From positions 1 to 52,607 of the IMG/VR virus record IMGVR_UViG_3300036861_000357: 52,607 nucleotides of DNA; one strand, given 5' to 3'. Source of the DNA: a virus. The translations under genes and the position numbers were made by a program. This document shows positions 6,328-15,368 of the stretch, piece by piece. The notes under the pieces are model-generated. The model was not told the DNA's origin. It saw only the letters and a list, made by a program, of their open reading frames with translations, and made no database searches. The stretch's first letter is position 1. Every line of letters begins with the position of its first letter.

Positions 6328-9018
6328 GTGGGGGGCTTCGCTAATCCTCGCCGCTCGCGCCAAGCCTACGAGGAGCTTCCGCCCGAGGGATCCTCGCCCT
6401 CGAAGTTCATGTCGCACTTCCGCTCCGTCATCGACCCGCGATCCGAGCGTCGCATCGAGTACCTGCGCGAACTGAACATAGCGCGCGCTTTCATGCTCTC
6501 GGAGCAGTGGCTCGCGCTCGAAGGTGCGGTCGCCTCCACCGATGGGCGAATCTTCGCGTCCCGTTACACGCGCCAGGACCCGAGGGCCAAGATCCCCCGG
6601 CCGGTCGAGAACGAAACCCTCCCGCTCGTTGACAACGAGATCGCAAAGCAGGCCCGCCGACGCTCCACCGCTCGCGTCCGAACCGTCGCATTCCAGGAGG
6701 GCACCCTTGGCTCGGGTGGGCGCGAGGTGGCGCAGGGCATCCTCGACTGGCACCTCGAAGCGATCAACTGGTCGGGGCGGCGGGTGGCGGGACTCCGCCA
6801 CGAAGTCCTCTACGGGACCATGTATATCTGGTCCTACCTCGACCAATCCTTCCTGAAGACCGTCCGCGTGGGGATCACCGACGCGCGCCGCTGCACGCAC
6901 GGCTGCGACTTCGTGCTGGCCTCGCCCGCCATCCCGGAGAAGGCGGCCATGCGCGACGGCTACAACCTCAACGACCCGAGCCGTGTGAAGCGCGCGGTGG
7001 GGACCGACGAATCTGGCCTCCCCACCGTGGACTACACGGCCCGGACCTGCCTCGCCTGTGGTGGTCCCCTCGAAGAGTTTGCCCCGATGGGGGACATGCT
7101 TGAATCCCCCGACGCCTTCGGCCGGGACCTCTACGAGGAGGTGCCCCTCAACCAGCCCGACATCGAGATGCCGCCGCCTCACGAGGTCTACCCAGACAAC
7201 GACGGCGCTGGCTACGAACTCTTCAGGGACGTCCCTCGCTGGTATCGGGCCGCCCCGCGCGACCTCGACTGGATCAAGTCCCATTACGCGCACATCCCGG
7301 AAGTCGCCAAGCTCAAGGCGGATCCGGTCGAGGAAATCTCGCGCTTCACTCCGGTCGATGGGATCTACGGCTACAACGGGACCGTGCGCGGCTCGAAGAT
7401 GTGGCGGAACCACGCCGTGGTCTACACCGCGGTCTGCAACCCGTACCTCGACTGGGAGGATGGGAGATTCGTCGAGGCGGTGGGATCGGAGCGTGGCCCG
7501 ATCACCCTTCGCGACGAGCCCCTTTTCCGGCCGTCCAAGCGCAAAAAGGGTCTCCAGATCCCCCTCGTGAAGATCGCTGGCGCTCGCCTCATCGTGAAAG
7601 ACGGCGAGATCCAGGGTCAGGGTATCGTGCGCCCCAACATCTCCCCGCAGAACCGCGTCAACATGTGCTTCAGCCAGATCGTGGACACGCGCCAGCGAGG
7701 CGGAGTGGATGGGTTGCTCGTGCCCGACGACATGCAACTCACCTCGGGCATGTTCTATGGCTTCACTGGGCGCGTGGTCCGCTTCCGCCCCTCGGTCTCC
7801 AATCCCCAATACGTCCCCGCTTTCCTGCGCGCCCACACGATGGACCAGGGCGTCTACCAGGAGATTGACCGTACGATTGATCGGATGCAGAACCGGGTTG
7901 GGGCTCAGGACGCCGACGTGGGCAAGGCGCCCCGCAACGTCTCCGCTGCCTCCGCCATCCAACTCCTCCTCGAACAGGTGGCGGTGCGACGGGAACTCCG
8001 CGAGCAGGAAGTCACCGAAGCTTTCCGCGAGGTCTTCTCGCACCAACTTCTCCTGCTCGCTGAATTCGCTATCGAGCCTCGCCAGTACCGCACCGAGGTC
8101 CAGAAAGGGAAGTGGGAATACAAGACCTTCAGTGGTCAGGATCTCGAAGGCCACACCGACGTCGTGGTGGAGGAGGCTGCCGGCTACGACGCCCAGGCGT
8201 TCGAGCGCGAGGCCATGATCCAGGCCCTCCAGATGGGCGTGGTGCAGCCCACTACTCCCTACTCCCGACGCGAGGTGCTTCGCGTCCTCGGGACCTCCAC
8301 GAGGCCCCTCGACGAGGAGAACGTTCAAATCTCTGACGCGGAGTCGAAGTGGTACGCCTTCCGGGACAATCAGATAATCCCGGTGATCGACCCCGACCTC
8401 GACGACCACTACCTGATGTTCATGGTCTATGGTCGATTCCTGAAATCGAACGAGGGTGTCCAGATGGCCCAGGAGGCGAACTGGCCCCAGATCCTTACCG
8501 TCATCTCGGGATGGGAGGACAAGCTCTCCAAGGCCCGCCAACTCGACCAGAAGATCCGTGGGCTGATGGCGGCGGCGCAGTCTCCCCCCTCTCCGCCTTC
8601 GCCCGGACTCCCAGGTCCCGGTGGCGTCCCGCTCCCACCGCCTCCCTCCCCCGGCGACCAGGCGAGGATGATCCTTGGGGGGATGACTCAGGCCGGTGTT
8701 GACCCGCGATCAATGATGATGCCGCAGGAGGTCACGCAGCAGATACTCTACGTCTGGGCTCGCATGGCACAGCAGGCTCAGGCCCCCGACTTCACCCAGA
8801 TTCCATTCACGCAGTTCATGGCCGTGGTGCGCGGGCACCGTCTCCTCGGTGAGGGCAAGAAGGCGATGGCGATGGGCAGCCCCACCATGGCGGCGCCGGG
8901 CGGCTCATCCACCACCGCCGGCACCGAGCCCGTCCTCGGTTCGACCGCCACCCCGGGCCAGGGCACCCCGAGCGAGGCCGCGGGTCTTCCTGCCGGGGCG
9001 ACTCCAGCGCAGGGTTGA
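6328..9018 (+). CDS. portal protein
   Basis: 896 residues from GTG 6328. Its size, its place directly after terminase, and the N-terminal pattern (SEQWLALEG, then NETLPLVDNEIAKQARR) fit the large podovirus portal type. It would form the dodecameric head vertex used for packaging and tail docking. Residues 189-244 hold an unusual Cys/His set (CTHGC and CLACGG) that could bind zinc. The C-terminal 150 residues are Pro/Gly/Ala-rich and probably disordered. Family assignment rests on context and pattern. Confidence 0.8.
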   Translation: MGGFANPRRSRQAYEELPPEGSSPSKFMSHFRSVIDPRSERRIEYLRELNIARAFMLSEQWLALEGAVASTDGRIFASRYTRQDPRAKIPRPVENETLPLVDNEIAKQARRRSTARVRTVAFQEGTLGSGGREVAQGILDWHLEAINWSGRRVAGLRHEVLYGTMYIWSYLDQSFLKTVRVGITDARRCTHGCDFVLASPAIPEKAAMRDGYNLNDPSRVKRAVGTDESGLPTVDYTARTCLACGGPLEEFAPMGDMLESPDAFGRDLYEEVPLNQPDIEMPPPHEVYPDNDGAGYELFRDVPRWYRAAPRDLDWIKSHYAHIPEVAKLKADPVEEISRFTPVDGIYGYNGTVRGSKMWRNHAVVYTAVCNPYLDWEDGRFVEAVGSERGPITLRDEPLFRPSKRKKGLQIPLVKIAGARLIVKDGEIQGQGIVRPNISPQNRVNMCFSQIVDTRQRGGVDGLLVPDDMQLTSGMFYGFTGRVVRFRPSVSNPQYVPAFLRAHTMDQGVYQEIDRTIDRMQNRVGAQDADVGKAPRNVSAASAIQLLLEQVAVRRELREQEVTEAFREVFSHQLLLLAEFAIEPRQYRTEVQKGKWEYKTFSGQDLEGHTDVVVEEAAGYDAQAFEREAMIQALQMGVVQPTTPYSRREVLRVLGTSTRPLDEENVQISDAESKWYAFRDNQIIPVIDPDLDDHYLMFMVYGRFLKSNEGVQMAQEANWPQILTVISGWEDKLSKARQLDQKIRGLMAAAQSPPSPPSPGLPGPGGVPLPPPPSPGDQARMILGGMTQAGVDPRSMMMPQEVTQQILYVWARMAQQAQAPDFTQIPFTQFMAVVRGHRLLGEGKKAMAMGSPTMAAPGGSSTTAGTEPVLGSTATPGQGTPSEAAGLPAGATPAQG

Positions 9019-9019
9019 C

Positions 9020-9232
9020 GTGTCGGCGCACTGGACCAGCTTTCGGCAGGGCCGGGAGACACGCCCACGCCTCGTCCCCGATCCGGAGCGCCGCATAGGA
9101 GCCGACGAGGGCGGGCACTCATGGGCGCTCGCGAAGGGCCAGCCCGGCTACCGGGTCTGCCGCCGCTGCGGGACGCTCCGCGATGAGAAGCGGGGTAACA
9201 AGGTCTGCCGGTTCCGGTCCTTCCTCTTCTAG
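9020..9232 (+). CDS. zinc-knuckle protein
   Basis: 70 residues from GTG 9020, just after the portal stop. The C-terminal half reads PGYRVCRRCGTLRDEKRG followed by another Cys, with HSW before it. This is a frequent phage mini zinc-protein pattern. The start is uncertain because the frame is open upstream inside the portal gene. Confidence 0.6.
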   Translation: MSAHWTSFRQGRETRPRLVPDPERRIGADEGGHSWALAKGQPGYRVCRRCGTLRDEKRGNKVCRFRSFLF

Positions 9233-9245
9233 AAATACTGCCTGC

Positions 9246-9274
9246 TTGACAAAACCCCATTGCGGGGTGCATCC
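9246..9274 (+). promoter_or_regulatory. weak promoter candidate before the scaffold-like gene
   Basis: A perfect TTGACA at 9246-9251 lies in an intergenic gap, but the -10 position offers only GCATCC or CATCCT. A small perfect hairpin (ACCCC 9254-9258, GGGGT 9264-9268) fills the spacer. It may be a regulated weak promoter. Confidence 0.3.
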
Positions 9275-9343
9275 TCCTCCCAGGTAGACCCCCCGAGCCA
9301 CCCCCGAGCCCCCCTCGTGGGTGAGGAAGAGGAGACAGGTCAA

Positions 9344-10645
9344 ATGGCCCGCATTCCCGGCAGCGACGGCGACGAACCCAAGAGTCTCGACGCGCTCCGC
9401 GGTGCCATCTTCGGCGCCGTGGACGCGATAGCTTCGGGCTCGGACGCGGACGAGATCGCCGATCCTACCGAGGGTCTACCGGGAGGTGAGGAGACCCCTC
9501 CCTCTCGCAAGCAACCCCCAGCCACCGACGACGACACGTCCGAAAGTGGTGATGAGGGTGAGGAGTCCGACGAGCCTTCCAAGGAAGACTCCGAGGGCGA
9601 GCCGGAACCGCAAAAGAAGGAAAAGCACGCACCCGAAGGCAAGGAGCCCCCCTCCACGGCCGAAGGTGAAGCGGAAGGCGCAGACGAGTCCGCCAGGATC
9701 CAAGAGCGCCTGGACGCGATGTCCTACAATCGTAGGACCGCGGTCCAGAAGTTCCTGCCCGGCGGAAAGGCGAGTACGCTCGCCGAACTCTCCGACGCCG
9801 AGGCGCAGTTCGAGAACGACTACTGGCGTCTCCAGCAGCGTCTCTCGGAGCGGGAGAAGGAATCCCCCGTGGCCAAGCCGGCGAAGGAAAAGCCGGCCGA
9901 GGTCCCGCCCGACCTTCAACTCTTCGACTCGAAGATCCAGTCGTTCGAGCAGGAAGCCAAGAACTGCGATGCTCACATCAGCGGATGGTTCCAGGAACTC
10001 CAGACCACCAGGGCCAAGCTCGCAGACCTGACCGGCCGACGCGCCGCTCAGGACCCCACCGTGGATCCGGACGAGATCATCCGCCTCCACGCGCGCGTGG
10101 ATCAGATCACCTCCAACATCGGTGCGTGGAGGGACCGGAAGGCCAACTTCAACCAGGCGATCTCCGATCTCCAAGCCAACCGCTCCCTCACCGAGAAGAT
10201 GCTGGACACGCGCTCCCGGCTCGAACGGCGAGAGACAGAGGACGCGAGTAGGGCAAGCGTCGAGCGCACCCAAGCCTTTGCGCGCGACTGGGCCAAGTCT
10301 TACAACACCGTGGTCAAGGCCCTCAAGATTCCCGAGAACAAGCAGGCGCAATTCCGGAAGCGGGCGGCCGACGCTACCTTCGTTCACCTCGCCGTCAACG
10401 GCGGGATGAAACCGGGGGAGGTCTCCGACTTCCTGATGAGCTTCGGCAAGGAGTTCAAGGGTCTCTACGAGGAAGCCAAGGCCGAAGGTGCCGCCTCCTA
10501 CGCGGACGGCAAGCGCAAAGATGCGCCCAAGGTCCCCCGTGGTGGTGGGAAGACAGCGGCCCAGCAGCAGCGCCACGGCAAGAAGCCCCCTCGCCCCTCG
10601 ATGCGTGAACTCCAGGCTCGGATCATGGGAGCGGACTTCGACTAG
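9344..10645 (+). CDS. scaffolding-like protein
   Basis: 433 residues from ATG 9344 after GAGGAAGAGGAG. The first 120 residues are very acidic and low in hydrophobics. The middle (about 130-330) is coiled coil with many Glu, Lys and Gln, and the C-terminus is basic. This acidic-coil-basic build and the position between portal and capsid are typical of phage scaffolding proteins, which guide prohead assembly and then leave. No sequence signature proves it. Confidence 0.65.
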   Translation: MARIPGSDGDEPKSLDALRGAIFGAVDAIASGSDADEIADPTEGLPGGEETPPSRKQPPATDDDTSESGDEGEESDEPSKEDSEGEPEPQKKEKHAPEGKEPPSTAEGEAEGADESARIQERLDAMSYNRRTAVQKFLPGGKASTLAELSDAEAQFENDYWRLQQRLSEREKESPVAKPAKEKPAEVPPDLQLFDSKIQSFEQEAKNCDAHISGWFQELQTTRAKLADLTGRRAAQDPTVDPDEIIRLHARVDQITSNIGAWRDRKANFNQAISDLQANRSLTEKMLDTRSRLERRETEDASRASVERTQAFARDWAKSYNTVVKALKIPENKQAQFRKRAADATFVHLAVNGGMKPGEVSDFLMSFGKEFKGLYEEAKAEGAASYADGKRKDAPKVPRGGGKTAAQQQRHGKKPPRPSMRELQARIMGADFD

Positions 10646-10697
10646 CGTCGCCTAGTCCACCGCCTCTCCTGGCTCCCTGCCTCTGGGGGCTTCCTTC

Positions 10698-12128
10698 ATG
10701 TCCAAGATCAAAGGCCGGTCCACGAAGGGGATTCCCTCGTGGGTCCTGTCTCTCCCATCCGAGGACCGCTTCCCCGGTTGGCCGCTGGTTGGTGGTGGCG
10801 TGGCTTCCACGTTCACCAACCTCTCGGCCGGCCTGAAGCGCATCTACTCGGACGAGACGTTCGAGTACGCGCAGAACGCCGCCTCGCCGCTGGTCGAACT
10901 CTTCGAGGAGGCGGACGAGATCGAGCCGGAGGGCGCCGGATACTTCTGGCCCTTCATGCTGCGCTCGCCCCAGAACATCGGCACCCCGGCCGAGGCCGGA
11001 AACGTCCCGCCGATCAAGCAGCGCACGGAGATTCAGGGCAGCCTGAACGCCGGGCAGTTCGTTGGGGGCTTCGAGATTTCGTTCCTGCTCGAAGCCGTGG
11101 GCACGGCGCGGGGTACCTGGAACAAGGGTGAGGTCAAGAAGCACAGCTTCGACACCCTGCGCGACCTCGTCAAGCACCGCAACCGGATCTACGCCGGCAC
11201 GCACGGGACCGGGCGCATCGCGACCGTGCAGACCACCACCTCGTCCCTCAACACCTTCGTCGCCTCCCTCTCCACGACCGGGGCGGGCTTCGGCGGCGCG
11301 GGCTTCGGCGCGCTCCTCCTCCGCCCCAACATGCTCATCGACGTCTACACCCTGGACGTGGGCGGGGCCTCCGTCATCACCAGCCGCAAGATCACCGACA
11401 TCGCGAAGGCCACCCGCACCGTGACCTTCGATGGTGCTGCGGCTTCGCTCACCGCCGGCCAACACGTCTACATCGCCGGCAGCTACGGTCAGACCACGGT
11501 CCCCAACGGGCTGATGGGGCTCGTGGACGACGGGGAGTTCCTGGACGTTATCCACGGTCAGTCCCGTACCACCAACCCCGAACTCAAGGGCCTCGTCATG
11601 CGGAACGGCGGCACACTGCGCGCCATCGACGAGGATCTCCTGATCGGTGGTGGGCTCGTCCTCCGCACCGACTCCGACTCCGCCATCGACGCGATGGTGA
11701 TGAACGTGGGCCAGTACCTCAAGTACATCAAGTCCGTGCGGCCCACGCGCTACCAGGATCTCGCGGGTGGGCGCGGACCCCTCCGGTACATGGGGGGCAC
11801 CGGGGGCGACGAGACGATCGCCTTCTTCTTCGACGGGCGGCCGATCCGTCGCGTGGTCGCGGAGGACGTCGCTCCTCGCCACGTGTACGGCATCGACCTC
11901 TCGGCGATGCGGTGGGCGCCGATCCGCCGCCTCGGCTGGTACGATCACGGGGGAGGCTCCATGTTCATCCAGGGCGCTGACTCCGGAGGGCTCAAGACCA
12001 CCCGCCAGGCCACGATGTACTCGATCGAGAACATCGGCACCTTGGCCCCGTGGGCGCACATCCGCTACCAGGACTGCTCGGATCCGCTTCTGTGCGGTCC
12101 CATCTACGGGGGATCCGACACCGTCTGA
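10698..12128 (+). CDS. major capsid protein
   Basis: 476 residues. It sits directly after the scaffold-like gene and has the length and the beta-rich, Gly-rich composition of an HK97-fold capsid protein. Segments such as TFTNLSAGLKRIY, a receding N-arm and alternating beta runs (RKITDIAKATRTVTFDG) fit. Codons are strongly biased to C-ending forms, as expected for the most expressed phage gene. It is followed by a 12-bp hairpin that may stop or stabilise its mRNA. The call is by context. Confidence 0.75.
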   Translation: MSKIKGRSTKGIPSWVLSLPSEDRFPGWPLVGGGVASTFTNLSAGLKRIYSDETFEYAQNAASPLVELFEEADEIEPEGAGYFWPFMLRSPQNIGTPAEAGNVPPIKQRTEIQGSLNAGQFVGGFEISFLLEAVGTARGTWNKGEVKKHSFDTLRDLVKHRNRIYAGTHGTGRIATVQTTTSSLNTFVASLSTTGAGFGGAGFGALLLRPNMLIDVYTLDVGGASVITSRKITDIAKATRTVTFDGAAASLTAGQHVYIAGSYGQTTVPNGLMGLVDDGEFLDVIHGQSRTTNPELKGLVMRNGGTLRAIDEDLLIGGGLVLRTDSDSAIDAMVMNVGQYLKYIKSVRPTRYQDLAGGRGPLRYMGGTGGDETIAFFFDGRPIRRVVAEDVAPRHVYGIDLSAMRWAPIRRLGWYDHGGGSMFIQGADSGGLKTTRQATMYSIENIGTLAPWAHIRYQDCSDPLLCGPIYGGSDTV

Positions 12129-12143
12129 GGTCTCCCGAGACGT

Positions 12144-12183
12144 GCCGCTGGGCGGGGAAACAATAGGTCAACCGCCCAGCGGC
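12144..12183 (+). terminator. 12-bp GC hairpin after the major capsid gene
   Basis: Perfect arms at 12144-12155 (GCCGCTGGGCGG) and 12172-12183 enclose a 16-base loop, 15 bases after the capsid stop. No U-tract follows (GTTCC). It could be a tailless terminator, a partial attenuator or a 3' stability element that raises capsid mRNA relative to downstream genes. Confidence 0.6.
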
Positions 12184-12208
12184 GTTCCAAGGACTGAGGT
12201 TCTTCTTC

Positions 12209-12970
12209 GTGCTCCAGCGCGGCGACACCGATCGGGTCTTCGAGATGCTCCTTGCTGGGGCGAAGTCCGCCATGGCGAACCGCTGGCGCTACGCCGGCTA
12301 CAGGATCGCCACCTTCGCGCCCCCCGGCCTCCCATTCGATCCGGCCGTGGTGGCTCGCTTTCGCTCCGAGATCGATCCCGACGTTGCGTTCCTGTGGATG
12401 CGACACGTCTGGATCTCCCCGGCCGGGACCGAGCACTGCTTTGACTACCACGTCATCGCGTCCGCCTCCGAGAACTGCATCGCGATCGAAGAGGACGAGG
12501 ACCAGACCAAGCGTGCCGTGCCCCCTCACCGCGACTTCCAGCATGGGGTCCTCCAGCCCTACTTCGGCAAGCGAGTTCGCCCGCACTCCTACATCGAGAT
12601 CCTTCACTCGCGGTCGAGGTATCTCCCAAAGAAGATCCTTGGTGTCTTCGATCCACTCTCGATGCGCCACTTCCACAAGTACCGGGAGATCACCTATCTC
12701 CACGACACCGTGAAGAGGAAGGATCTCAACAAGCAGGAGGTGGAGGGCGTCTACGAGCGCATACGCAAGATCGACTCCGCGTGGCAGGCCGAGTCCGACT
12801 ACCGCTGGGACCACGACTGGAATTATCTCGCTGGGTTGGTGAACAAGCTCGATGCCCGGGAGCGCGCGGAGATCCTTGGTGGCGCCCAGCGTCGCGCGAA
12901 CTACATCGGACACGCTCTTCCCCCGGAGGTCGCGGCCATGCTCCGCCGGGCCGGGGTCCCCGCCGCATGA
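12209..12970 (+). CDS. hypothetical protein of the head module
   Basis: 253 residues from GTG 12209; ATG 12245 is an alternative start. Rich in His, Trp, Tyr and Arg (MRHVWISPAGTEHCFDYH; SMRHFHKYREITYLHD). It is mixed alpha/beta with no recognised motif. It lies between the capsid gene and a zinc-finger protein, so a head-completion or capsid-accessory role is possible but unproven. Confidence 0.6.
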   Translation: MLQRGDTDRVFEMLLAGAKSAMANRWRYAGYRIATFAPPGLPFDPAVVARFRSEIDPDVAFLWMRHVWISPAGTEHCFDYHVIASASENCIAIEEDEDQTKRAVPPHRDFQHGVLQPYFGKRVRPHSYIEILHSRSRYLPKKILGVFDPLSMRHFHKYREITYLHDTVKRKDLNKQEVEGVYERIRKIDSAWQAESDYRWDHDWNYLAGLVNKLDARERAEILGGAQRRANYIGHALPPEVAAMLRRAGVPAA

Positions 12971-12995
12971 CGAGAAGATAGAAAGGATCGCCACT

Positions 12996-14021
12996 ATGTC
13001 CAGCGCAGCCGCCGGAATCGGTCGGGTTGGGAACTTGCTCCCGGGCCAGAAGCGCACCGAAGTCGTTCCTCGCCCCGTGGACTACCACGAGATCACGACC
13101 CCGATACGGGGTCAGGAAATCTACAACCCCGATCCCGACCAGGAGGTGATCGCGGAGTTCAATGGAGAGCGCTACCGTATCCCGCCCCGTGGGGAGCGCC
13201 TTGTCTTCCGCGACCCGTTCACGCTGGCCGAGACCCAGTACCCCAAGCCCGGGGTGTGCCCGATCCGAGACTACACAGTCATGGTCCACGGCAAGCGCTA
13301 CGTCTACCTGGCGAAGGACATCATCAAGTTCTTCTGCGGCGAAGACGGGCGCTCCGGTACGCTCTCACCGCTCGGAGTGCGGCCTCTCTTCGGCGACAAC
13401 GGGGAGAAGGACGCCGCCGCTCGCGCCGACGCCGAGCAGGCTTGGGCGGGGGGCAAGGACGGGGAGGCCAGGCAGATCGTCACCAACCACGAGGAGGCCG
13501 TTGCCTTCGCCCGCGACACGGGCGGGTCGGTGCCGCGCCCCACCGCCAGGGTCCTCTGGGCCTACGACTGGCTCGACTCCCGAGATGCCGAGGCCCTGCT
13601 CCCCTACTCCTGCGCGGTGTGCAACCAGGGCTTCAAGGACGAGCGCTCCATGCTCGTCCACACCGTCGCTCGTCACAAGAAGCACCCGGCGGCCCAGGAC
13701 GCGGCGCGGGCGCTGAACCTCCAAGGGGAGACCGGGAACGTGGGGGTTACCAATCCCACGCCCGCCCCTCCGGCCCCGACCGAAGCCGACGTCCAGCGCA
13801 TCCTCGAACAGCGTGAGCGCGAGGATCCCGTCGAGGGACTCACTGAGGATGCGCTCACCGGCGCTGCCGCTGCGCCCGCGGTGGCGGCTGGTCCGGACGA
13901 GGACGACGACGACGGTGAGGGGGAGGACGAGGATCGTGAGACGGGTGATCCGGTCGGCAAGGCGTCGGCCCCGGGGCTTCCCCCGCCGCCGGCCACCAGC
14001 CGCTCGAACAGGAAGAGGTGA
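12996..14021 (+). CDS. head-module protein with a C2H2 zinc finger
   Basis: 341 residues from ATG 12996. The N-terminal 130 residues are beta-rich (GERYRIPPRGERLVF). A textbook C2H2 finger follows: C206, C209, H222 and H227, with the usual C-x2-C-x12-H-x4-H spacing. The last 90 residues are acidic and Pro-rich. C2H2 fingers normally bind DNA or protein and are unusual in phage head genes. The function could be DNA contact inside the virion or assembly; this is inferred. Confidence 0.7.
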   Translation: MSSAAAGIGRVGNLLPGQKRTEVVPRPVDYHEITTPIRGQEIYNPDPDQEVIAEFNGERYRIPPRGERLVFRDPFTLAETQYPKPGVCPIRDYTVMVHGKRYVYLAKDIIKFFCGEDGRSGTLSPLGVRPLFGDNGEKDAAARADAEQAWAGGKDGEARQIVTNHEEAVAFARDTGGSVPRPTARVLWAYDWLDSRDAEALLPYSCAVCNQGFKDERSMLVHTVARHKKHPAAQDAARALNLQGETGNVGVTNPTPAPPAPTEADVQRILEQREREDPVEGLTEDALTGAAAAPAVAAGPDEDDDDGEGEDEDRETGDPVGKASAPGLPPPPATSRSNRKR

Positions 14022-14024
14022 GAT

Positions 14025-14555
14025 ATGGCCGGGAGAAAGAAGGCGGCGGAGGCCGGTGGGACCGACACCGGGGCGGCGGTCTTCGTGGACAACCCTACCA
14101 AGGACAGCTTCGAGTTCGGGGCCGCAGGGGAGATGTACTCGCTATCCCCGGGCGCGAACAAGATGGTGCCGAAGACGTTGGGGCTGACCGCCCAGCGCCT
14201 CGGCGAGGCTGCCCTGGAGCAACTCGGGGGGAAGGGCCTCGTGCTCCGAGCCACCGGCGGGAAGAGGGCGGTCAAGGCGGAGCCGGCGAAGAAGGGCGCC
14301 AAGAAGGGCGCCACCGTCTCGGTCTTCGGTCGCGCCGGTGCCACGCTCTACCCCGCTGACCAGGCGAAGGCGCTGGAAGGCGTCCAGAGCCCTCCAGCGG
14401 AGGAGCGGATGCAGCCGATCCGCCAACCCGAGGCCACCGACCGCGGCCCCTCGTCGGGGTTCAAGGACGAGACGAAGAAGGCGAAGCGTGGAAAGGGGAA
14501 GAAGAAGGAGACCGGGGCCAAGCGGGGCAAGGCCACGGTGAAGAAAGGCAAGTAG
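14025..14555 (+). CDS. basic hypothetical protein with Lys-rich tail
   Basis: 176 residues from ATG 14025 after GAGGTGAG. The first 110 residues look folded (VFVDNPTKDSFEFG...MYSLSPGANK). The C-terminal 40 residues are almost all Lys, Gly and Thr and probably bind DNA or are disordered. It is the last head-module gene before a terminator-like hairpin. A minor head or decoration protein is possible. Confidence 0.6.
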   Translation: MAGRKKAAEAGGTDTGAAVFVDNPTKDSFEFGAAGEMYSLSPGANKMVPKTLGLTAQRLGEAALEQLGGKGLVLRATGGKRAVKAEPAKKGAKKGATVSVFGRAGATLYPADQAKALEGVQSPPAEERMQPIRQPEATDRGPSSGFKDETKKAKRGKGKKKETGAKRGKATVKKGK

Positions 14556-14582
14556 GGGCTCCTTTCCAGTCCTTGCTTGTCT

Positions 14583-14627
14583 GGGCGCGGCCGGGTCCGT
14601 GGCGAGCCCGCCCGCGCCCTCTTTCTT
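14583..14627 (+). terminator. rho-independent-type terminator
   Basis: An eight-base GC stem (GGGCGCGG 14583-14590 with CCGCGCCC 14612-14619) contains a smaller nested stem in its loop (GGG...CCC). It is followed by the T-rich run TCTTTCTT (14620-14627). It would separate head and tail transcripts. Confidence 0.55.
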
Positions 14628-14638
14628 GAGGTGATCGC

Positions 14639-15367
14639 TTGGCGACCGAAGACCTCGGCAACGGGAAGGAAATGATCGATGCCCTGATTCAGTTTGGGCT
14701 CGAACTCGACCTCGCCGACGCCTACGTCACTACCGAGTGGATCCCCAGGGCCAAGTTTGCCGTGCAGATCGCCGTCAACGAGTTCTGGAGGGCGGGTGAT
14801 TGGGACATCAAATTCCCCTCCACCACCCTCACCCTCCTCGCCGCCAACTCGGACTGGGCCGAGGCCCCCGCCGACTTCCTCCGAGTGGGCGCGCACGGGG
14901 GACTCTACGTCTTTGGTAAGACCAAGATCGACTACCGGGACCCAGAGAGATTCCTGCGCGAGCGGCGGGTGATCGGGAACTCGTACGCGACCTACCCCCG
15001 CTTCTACACGATCCGCGGGCAGACCGCCAACCGCCTCCCGAAGATCCTCTTCATGCTTCCCATCGACCCAGCCGGAGCCAACCTCGACATCGACCTCTTC
15101 TACGAGGCCCGCCGCCCCCAGGTGCTCTACGCCACTACCGCCGGGGCAAATGGGATCGACGTCATCCCCGTCGAGTACCGTCACGACATCATCTACGTTG
15201 GGGCGCTTGACTACCTCCGTTACGACGGTGGGGACGCGCGCACTATCATGCAGATCTCCCCGGGCTTCAAGCGGGCAGTGCTGGAGGCGGCGGGTCAGAG
15301 GCTCCACCAACTCGATGGTGTCCAGCAAATCGCGGACGAAGGTATCGCCGATGAAGGGATGTGGTGA
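14639..15367 (+). CDS. head-to-tail adaptor, T7 gp11-like
   Basis: 242 residues from TTG 14639, supported by GAGGTGAT six bases upstream. The pattern of an N-terminal helical bundle (AVNEFWRAGDWD), then beta strands with APADFLRV and a run ending in LDIDLFYEARR, matches the T7 gp11/P22 gp4 class of tail adaptors. These join the portal to the tail nozzle. It is the first gene of the tail module. Assignment is by pattern. Confidence 0.55.
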   Translation: MATEDLGNGKEMIDALIQFGLELDLADAYVTTEWIPRAKFAVQIAVNEFWRAGDWDIKFPSTTLTLLAANSDWAEAPADFLRVGAHGGLYVFGKTKIDYRDPERFLRERRVIGNSYATYPRFYTIRGQTANRLPKILFMLPIDPAGANLDIDLFYEARRPQVLYATTAGANGIDVIPVEYRHDIIYVGALDYLRYDGGDARTIMQISPGFKRAVLEAAGQRLHQLDGVQQIADEGIADEGMW

Positions 15368-15368
15368 G

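Noticed and set aside
6100-8541. 813-residue open frame on the minus strand opposite the portal gene
   Set aside because: It is a codon-bias shadow: the portal frame has family-like motifs and an operon position, while this frame has none.
10623-12059. 478-residue minus-strand frame opposite the capsid gene
   Set aside because: Mirror of strongly C-ending codons; no motif and it runs against the operon.
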